DNA from: Oryctolagus cuniculus
Lineage: Eukaryota; Chordata; Mammalia; Lagomorpha; Leporidae
Reading direction: 5' to 3'
Length of the DNA: 64,000 nt
NCBI RefSeq assembly: GCF_964237555.1
Contig: NC_091444.1
Coordinates: 69,514,541-69,578,540 of the forward strand
The notes beneath the pieces are model-generated. The model was given only the letters and a program-made list of their open reading frames with translations, did no database searches and had not been told where the DNA came from. Positions 60,437 to 64,000 of the stretch are shown piece after piece (within the stretch, counting starts at the first letter, position 1; each line of letters opens with the position of its first letter). Made by a program: the position numbers and the translations under genes.

Positions 60437-63424
60437 CTTTGATGCACTGGTTCACTCCTCAAATGGCTGTAATAGCCAGAGCTTGGCCAGGCTGAAACCA
60501 GAATCCTGGAAGTCTGTGTGGGGCAAGGACCCAAGTGCTTTCCCAAGAGAGGTCTTCCATCCACTGGTTCCTCCTCCCCCCAATTAGCTGCAATGGCCAG
60601 AGCTGGGCTGATCTGAAGCCAGGAGCCAGGAGCTTCTTCCAAGTCCACACATGGGTGCAGGGGACCAAGTAATTAGGCCATCTTCTACTACCTTCCCAGG
60701 CCCTAGCAGAGAGCTGGATTGGAAGAGGAGCAGCCAGGACATGAACCAGTGCCCATATGGGACGCTGGTGATATAGGCAAAGGCTTAGTTCACTATGCCA
60801 CAGCACCAGCCCCCCATCTACACCTTTTAAAAAACAATGATGGGCTCAGCTGCCTCAGTTATCACACCTGGTTCAAACCATTTGTAAATTTTCAGTTAGC
60901 CTTTAACTGGGGTCCTGGGAGAGGGGTGGAGCTGAGCTACAGAGAGACTGAATTTGTGTCCCATGGAGCAGGCTTCCAGTGTAGAATTGGCTGGGTAAGA
61001 GAAGGCCTCCCTGCCTGGTTGGTTGCTGGCAGCAATGGGATGTGTTTCTCAATTTCACCACTCTCTATAGGCCATTTCCTGCCATTACGCCAGTGCCGAC
61101 TGCCACTACATTGATGTGGAGGGCACCATCCAAGAAAACATTGGGAAGGAAGTTTCACGAATGGTGGATAAATTCCAGGGCTATGAGGGCACCGTGGACT
61201 TGAAGGTACGCTTGTGAAAAATAAGGTACTGGTGTCACGTGTGTCTTCAGATGCTTCACGGTTCTCCCACCCAGTTTAATTCTGGGAGGTGCAGAGTGCA
61301 CTGCTGAGCCGCACTGAGAGTGGCAGTGGCCTTTCCAGCTGCACCTGCTTCCCCCTGCAGGGGACCCGGGCACCTGCAGCTGCCGCTCTGTGTCTTGGGG
61401 AGGTCCCACAGTGTGAGGTCAGACCTGTTGCACACAGCACAGACAAGAACAAAAGTAGGAAGCAGATTTCGGTGAGATAAAATGAAGCTCAGAACGCTAC
61501 CTTCTGAAGGCAGAGCAGGGCAGGTCCAAGTTCGGGATGGCCATCACAGGCCTCCTGTTCACCACAGAATCACGCATTTGGCCATTAGCAAAGCCAGTGA
61601 GGCTGCCAGAGAGCAATGCCCAAGCACATGTTCCTTTTGGTAAACTTGCCTCTGGGGTTTGAGGAGAGGCGCAGCTTGCGTACAGCAGGGGTAAAGATCA
61701 GGAACATTCATTGAGTAGGGCCATGAAACAGTGCTGCATATGCTCTCTTGTGGACACGCATCACGCGTGCATCATCATTTTTAGCTAGTGGATATTCTGC
61801 TGAAGACCAGTAGACGGATTATCAGTCAAGCCAAATAACTAAACGTGGTGACCTTAGTTCCTGTAATATGCGCGTTTTATCTGTTCTTGATATGTAATTT
61901 GTAATAGATAATGACAAGTGCAATGGCAAATGCCTCCGAGGGAGACGGGCTACCACAGGGACTCTGGGCTGCTGAGTGGGCTGTAGGACACTGCCTGCCA
62001 AGGCAGCCACCAGCCGTTGCCAGTCACAGTCTGAAGTAGCTTCCCAGTGTGAGAATCTTCTTCCTTCATTTCCTGCAGGTGTGACCCCAGCTGACATGTC
62101 TTGGCTTGGCATTTTTCCCTCGAAATCTTGTCCCTTGCCTTTTGTTCAGTCCTTAAAATGCCTCACACAGTCAACCTAATCTGTCCACTGGGACTTCTGT
62201 CTGACACCCTGAATTTTAACATAGGACAAACACAGTATGGGGTCAGCTCTGCTTAATTGCAAGTTCTGTGTCTGTAGATCAATCATCCAAAGTATAAAAG
62301 AGAAGCAGAAACATTTTAAAAAATATTCCACTAGACTCAAATATGTACAGACTTGTTCCTTATTAACGAGCAGACAGTCAAAGCTACCGGTGACCAGCAG
62401 ACAAATTATCTGTGTCATTAGTCCCTGAATGATCCAGAACAACTGTTTACATAGCATTGTCATTGTACTAATATTATGAAGACTCTAAAGATGACTTGAA
62501 GTAGGCAGGAGGATGTGCACAGGTTAGATTCAGGTTTTATACACTACTTGATACTCAGATGAGGGACTGGAGCAGCCTCAGATGTTGTATTCCCTGGGGG
62601 TCCTGGAACCAGTGCCCTGAAGATATGATGAGGTCCAGCTGCACATATGTTTGAATTCAGCAAGGCTGTGCTGAATAAATGCCTCCTATATTTACTGGGA
62701 ATGGCGGTGCTAATTGTTGTGATCTGCTCTATAATTCTTTGTGAGGTATCAAAGCACGTTCACGTCCATTCTCCTGTTTTCTTCTCCCACACCGAAAGGA
62801 GCAGTCAGCACAGCTCCATGCTGTGTAGGAGAACATGAGTCCCAGTGGTTGGTGCAAGTTCCCTTAGCAACATAAGAATTCAGAGGTCTAATTTAAAACC
62901 ATCCTTTCCACCATATCTTTTGCCCAGAAATAAATAATAAACAAGGAGTTCTAAATTGTGTCATCAAAAAACAAAGGAAAAAAAGCAACAAACAAATTAG
63001 TAACCCAAGACACTGGTTTTCCCGGTTAGGATGTAATCAGGAGTAGAATGTTCTAGATGGCTCAAGCAGTTAGCATAAAGGGCGGCAGGGAAGTGCAGAG
63101 GAAACTCTTCAGGAACTGGCGATGTTACGAGACATTCCCTGCAGTTAGCAGGTGCACCACCTCAGCCAGGGCTGGCGATGTGGGGCCCCCACTGACTTAG
63201 TGTGGTGGCACTATTTTAGATATTACGTTAATTGGAGTCTCAGAACATGGTTTACTTACTAACCAGTGTAGCAATTATGGGGAAATTTTCCCCCTATTTA
63301 ACCCTATGTAGATGGTGAATAGGCAAATAGAAGTATTCCATAAATTCCTTCTGTTTGGCCTTATTTCCAGGATATTTTTATATTTCGAAGTCGACTTGTG
63401 AAGGGGGAACGAGTCAACCTTTGA
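41393..63424 (+). CDS. PHYH: PHYH copy 2, phytanoyl-CoA 2-hydroxylase, complete
   Basis: Exons: 41393-41467, 45953-46011, 48266-48376, 48973-49141, 52758-52839, 54440-54621, 58279-58428, 61071-61205, 63371-63424. They total 1017 bases, giving 338 residues plus stop, the human length. The enzyme converts phytanoyl-CoA, 2-oxoglutarate and O2 to 2-hydroxyphytanoyl-CoA, succinate and CO2 in peroxisomes. The N-terminus has a clear PTS2 (RL-RILLG-HL, residues 9-17) for PEX7 import; the presequence is normally cleaved near residue 30. Fe ligands H175, D177 and H264 and co-substrate contacts K120, M157, W193, S266 and R275 are present. Relative to human it is derived at K63, I121, N123 and V308, none an iron ligand, though I121 and N123 lie close to K120. 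It retains H179, H220 and E226, which copy 1 has lost. This is the more conserved and probably functional gene. Confidence 0.97.
42318..42697 (-). mobile_element. C-type SINE, younger subfamily
   Basis: ACAGCTGTTTCTTTT occurs on both sides as target-site duplication. The T-rich side is a TTTTA repeat. Confidence 0.9.
42888..43045 (+). mobile_element. MER5-like hAT DNA transposon fragment
   Basis: Matches from memory the MER5 pattern: CAAAGTGTGGTCCCTGGGCC, CAGCATCACCAGGGACCTGT and TTAGAAATGCAGATATTC. It is an old mammalian element. Confidence 0.7.
43190..43360 (+). mobile_element. Probable MER-type DNA transposon fragment
   Basis: Contains TTTGGCTATTGAGCATTTGA and GGCCAGTGGCTAGTGGGACA, motifs of an old mammalian hAT-type repeat. 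The exact family is uncertain. Confidence 0.45.
43432..43870 (-). pseudogene. RPL41P: RPL41 processed pseudogene
   Basis: On the minus strand an ATG at 43830 opens the ribosomal protein eL41 reading MRGKWRKKRM, close to the basic 25-residue protein. The frame is then lost. The remainder follows the RPL41 mRNA 3' UTR, with CTGTGACATTCTGGACTA and CAATAAATTATTTCTTCTGC near the end, and no introns. It is an intronless copy made by retrotransposition and is not functional as eL41. Confidence 0.85.
43950..44273 (-). mobile_element. C-type SINE
   Basis: Tail side AAAAGGTTTATTTATTTATT; head GCCACAGCGCTGGCCCC. Confidence 0.9.
44285..44638 (-). mobile_element. C-type SINE with internal GGGCT repeat
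   Basis: Contains a GA tract (44317-44358) and an expanded GGGCT repeat at 44413-44436 that is not seen in the other SINEs of the window. Confidence 0.85.
45043..45390 (+). mobile_element. C-type SINE
   Basis: Head GGGGCCGGCACCCTGGCACA, CT repeat at 45305-45331, A-rich tail. Confidence 0.9.
45953..46011 (+). CDS. PHYH: PHYH copy 2 exon 2
   Basis: 59 bases, acceptor GTCCTAG and donor GTAAGT, residues 26-45, ending PQQF as in human (copy 1 has PQKF). Confidence 0.92.
46030..46372 (-). mobile_element. C-type SINE
   Basis: Counterpart of 616-967; the GAGCCAGGAGCCAGGAGC stretch is shorter here. Confidence 0.85.
47103..47449 (-). mobile_element. Old C-type SINE
   Basis: Counterpart of 1695-2045. 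Confidence 0.75.
47532..47881 (-). mobile_element. C-type SINE
   Basis: Counterpart of 2132-2477; GA tract at 47590-47624. Confidence 0.85.
47930..48055 (+). mobile_element. Mariner-like MITE
   Basis: Counterpart of 2527-2652, with CAGGGTGTTCAAAAAGTCTG at the left end. Confidence 0.6.
48266..48376 (+). CDS. PHYH: PHYH copy 2 exon 3
   Basis: 111 bases, residues 45-82. Lys63 is derived (Glu in copy 1 and human); Asp75 is conserved. Confidence 0.95.
48973..49141 (+). CDS. PHYH: PHYH copy 2 exon 4
   Basis: 169 bases, residues 82-138. Reads TKIQNFQEDEELF, where copy 1 and human have V and D at 121 and 123, so these two changes are in this copy. K120 is kept. Confidence 0.95.
49557..49894 (-). 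mobile_element. C-type SINE
   Basis: Counterpart of 4146-4472. Confidence 0.85.
49945..50274 (-). mobile_element. C-type SINE, younger subfamily
   Basis: Counterpart of 4520-4859 with a shorter T run. Confidence 0.85.
50326..50686 (+). mobile_element. C-type SINE, younger subfamily
   Basis: Counterpart of 4911-5262. The tail has an additional AAAT unit. Confidence 0.85.
50687..52121 (+). other. Intron 4 unique sequence
   Basis: Matches 5263-6514. Includes ~205 bases at about 51650-51860 that copy 1 lacks. Confidence 0.7.
52122..52380 (-). mobile_element. Old C-type SINE
   Basis: Counterpart of 6515-6775, nearly identical. Confidence 0.65.
52758..52839 (+). CDS. PHYH: PHYH copy 2 exon 5
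   Basis: 82 bases, residues 139-166, with conserved Thr156 and Met157. Confidence 0.95.
52857..53400 (-). mobile_element. Two stacked LINE-1 3' ends
   Basis: Counterpart of 7252-7795. Confidence 0.85.
53410..53576 (-). mobile_element. C-type SINE fragment
   Basis: Counterpart of 7800-7966. Confidence 0.75.
53700..53930 (-). mobile_element. C-type SINE fragment
   Basis: Counterpart of 8090-8320. Confidence 0.8.
54087..54398 (-). mobile_element. Old C-type SINE
   Basis: Counterpart of 8477-8791. Confidence 0.75.
54440..54621 (+). CDS. PHYH: PHYH copy 2 exon 6 (catalytic)
   Basis: 182 bases, residues 166-226. Contains HPLHQDLHYFPF with iron ligands H175 and D177, then W193, H220 and E226, all as in human. 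Confidence 0.96.
55060..55309 (-). mobile_element. Old C-type SINE
   Basis: Counterpart of 9450-9736 with a shorter GA-rich tail. A CA repeat follows at 55345-55372. Confidence 0.7.
55412..55749 (-). mobile_element. Copy 2-specific young C-type SINE
   Basis: Inserted in intron 6 with GAGATAAGCTCTCT on both sides (55398-55411 and 55750-55763). Copy 1 has the empty site, with that sequence once at about 9817. The insertion therefore happened after the duplication. Confidence 0.93.
56526..56637 (+). repeat. Pyrimidine-rich low-complexity tract
   Basis: Counterpart of 10597-10710. Confidence 0.8.
56640..57275 (-). mobile_element. Old SINE split by a younger SINE
   Basis: Counterpart of 10711-11340; the inner element is about 56805-57138. 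Confidence 0.85.
57770..58130 (-). mobile_element. C-type SINE with CA/CATA repeat
   Basis: Counterpart of 11840-12193. Confidence 0.85.
58279..58428 (+). CDS. PHYH: PHYH copy 2 exon 7
   Basis: 50 codons, residues 227-276, with H264, S266, N269 and R275. The protein sequence is identical to copy 1. Confidence 0.96.
58824..58867 (+). repeat. (TA)n microsatellite
   Basis: About 21 TA units. The matching place in copy 1 is longer and interrupted. Confidence 0.95.
59222..59530 (+). mobile_element. C-type SINE
   Basis: Counterpart of 13313-13615. Confidence 0.85.
60352..60813 (-). mobile_element. Two joined C-type SINEs
   Basis: Counterpart of 14440-14876. The GA tract (60393-60434) is about twice as long as in copy 1. 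Confidence 0.75.
61071..61205 (+). CDS. PHYH: PHYH copy 2 exon 8
   Basis: 45 codons, residues 277-321. Has V304, R306 and V308. Confidence 0.95.
61206..63370 (+). other. PHYH copy 2 intron 8
   Basis: Unique sequence. About 725 bases (61305-62030) have no counterpart in copy 1. No repeat or exon is recognised in that segment. Confidence 0.75.
63371..63424 (+). CDS. PHYH: PHYH copy 2 exon 9 coding part
   Basis: 17 codons plus TGA, ending VKGERVNL, with Ile323 as in human. Confidence 0.95.
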   Translation, partial: DIFIFRSRLVKGERVNL

Positions 63425-63675
63425 AACCACCCTTCGCTAAAACTCTCCTACAGGAACGCCAAACAAAACCAGGTGTCAGAAGAAAACCCTTCCCTTGTGA
63501 TGGTGTCATCTGTGCTATCACTCGTTAACAAAATCACAAACCATGGCTCAGGTACTTGATTGCATACAGTGAATTCTGCAGTGCAATGAGGGTGTGGTGA
63601 TGGAAGTAAAAACAGTAAAACTGAAATAGTATTGTCTCAAGGAAAATCATCTGGGGTTACAACAAGATTAATAAA
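63425..63675 (+). other. PHYH copy 2 3' UTR with poly(A) signal
   Basis: AATAAA at 63670-63675, same position as in copy 1. Homology to the 3' flank of copy 1 continues to the window edge, including the start of the next SINE at about 63980. Confidence 0.75.
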
Positions 63676-64000
63676 GATAGTTGACATATAATTTCAGTGT
63701 GTGAAGTCGGTTTATTTCATTCAGTTGCTGAAATGAATGCTTTGGAACTCAGGAAGAGCTGAGGTTTGCGTTTCTGTCCTGATAAACCCACAGCCTACCA
63801 ATTTCCTGTCGTGACAGATGCTTCTCCAACTGAGAACACCATATAACACATTGACCTTTTATTAAAGGCTTAAGGAGGACATAATAAAGACACAGTAAGG
63901 GTCTGATACAGGCCTCCTTGCACAACTTCCTCACCCCAACTGTCCTCCTTAAGAAACCCACCTGGTATTTCTGTTCTTTTAAAAATTAGTTTATTTATTT

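Noticed and set aside
1..64000. Prokaryotic-type gene system such as an operon, defence island or prophage
   Set aside because: Intron-bearing genes, SINEs and LINE-1 show the window is mammalian.

Overview
The window is mammalian genomic DNA from a lagomorph, most likely rabbit or hare. It is saturated with the tRNA-derived C-type SINEs typical of lagomorphs (about 60 copies or fragments, both orientations), carries a lagomorph-type LINE-1, and has genes with small exons, canonical GT/AG introns and a CpG-rich first exon. Nothing prokaryotic or viral dominates. Element names and human comparisons come from memory; no database search was run.

The main content is a direct tandem duplication of PHYH, the peroxisomal phytanoyl-CoA 2-hydroxylase of alpha-oxidation. 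Copy 1 (1-17055) enters the window inside exon 1. Copy 2 (41393-63675) is complete. Both have nine exons, preserved splice sites and the phases of a 338-residue protein, with the Fe(II) ligands H175, D177 and H264. They differ at 20 of 983 shared coding bases, giving 15 amino-acid changes. Most changes that can be polarised against human lie in copy 1, including H179Y, H220Q and E226G in the catalytic exon 6.

The copies are separated by 17056-41392. 17056-26701 is the 3' flank of copy 1: SINEs, two LTR fragments, an old LINE-1 remnant, a long TTC microsatellite and unique sequence. 26702-27709 holds the last two coding exons of SEPHS1, the gene upstream of PHYH in human, with intron and 3' UTR still in place but a frameshift in each exon and no earlier exons. 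This orphan 3' end shows that the duplicated unit was SEPHS1 3' end plus PHYH. A SINE cut off in mid-element abuts the first orphan exon and is the best candidate for the duplication junction. 28589-35568 is a nearly full-length but broken LINE-1, joined tail-first to an opposite-strand LINE-1 5' part (35569-37648). 37649-41392 has SINEs, unique DNA and the CpG-rich PHYH promoter.

The duplicates have diverged structurally. Copy 1 lacks about 4 kb of intron 1, which in copy 2 contains an RPL41 processed pseudogene, MER fragments and SINEs. It also lacks about 0.2 kb of intron 4 and 0.7 kb of intron 8. Copy 2 has a SINE in intron 6 with a 14-bp target duplication that is absent from copy 1. Divergence is uneven, with nearly identical tracts beside tracts at several percent, as expected from gene conversion.
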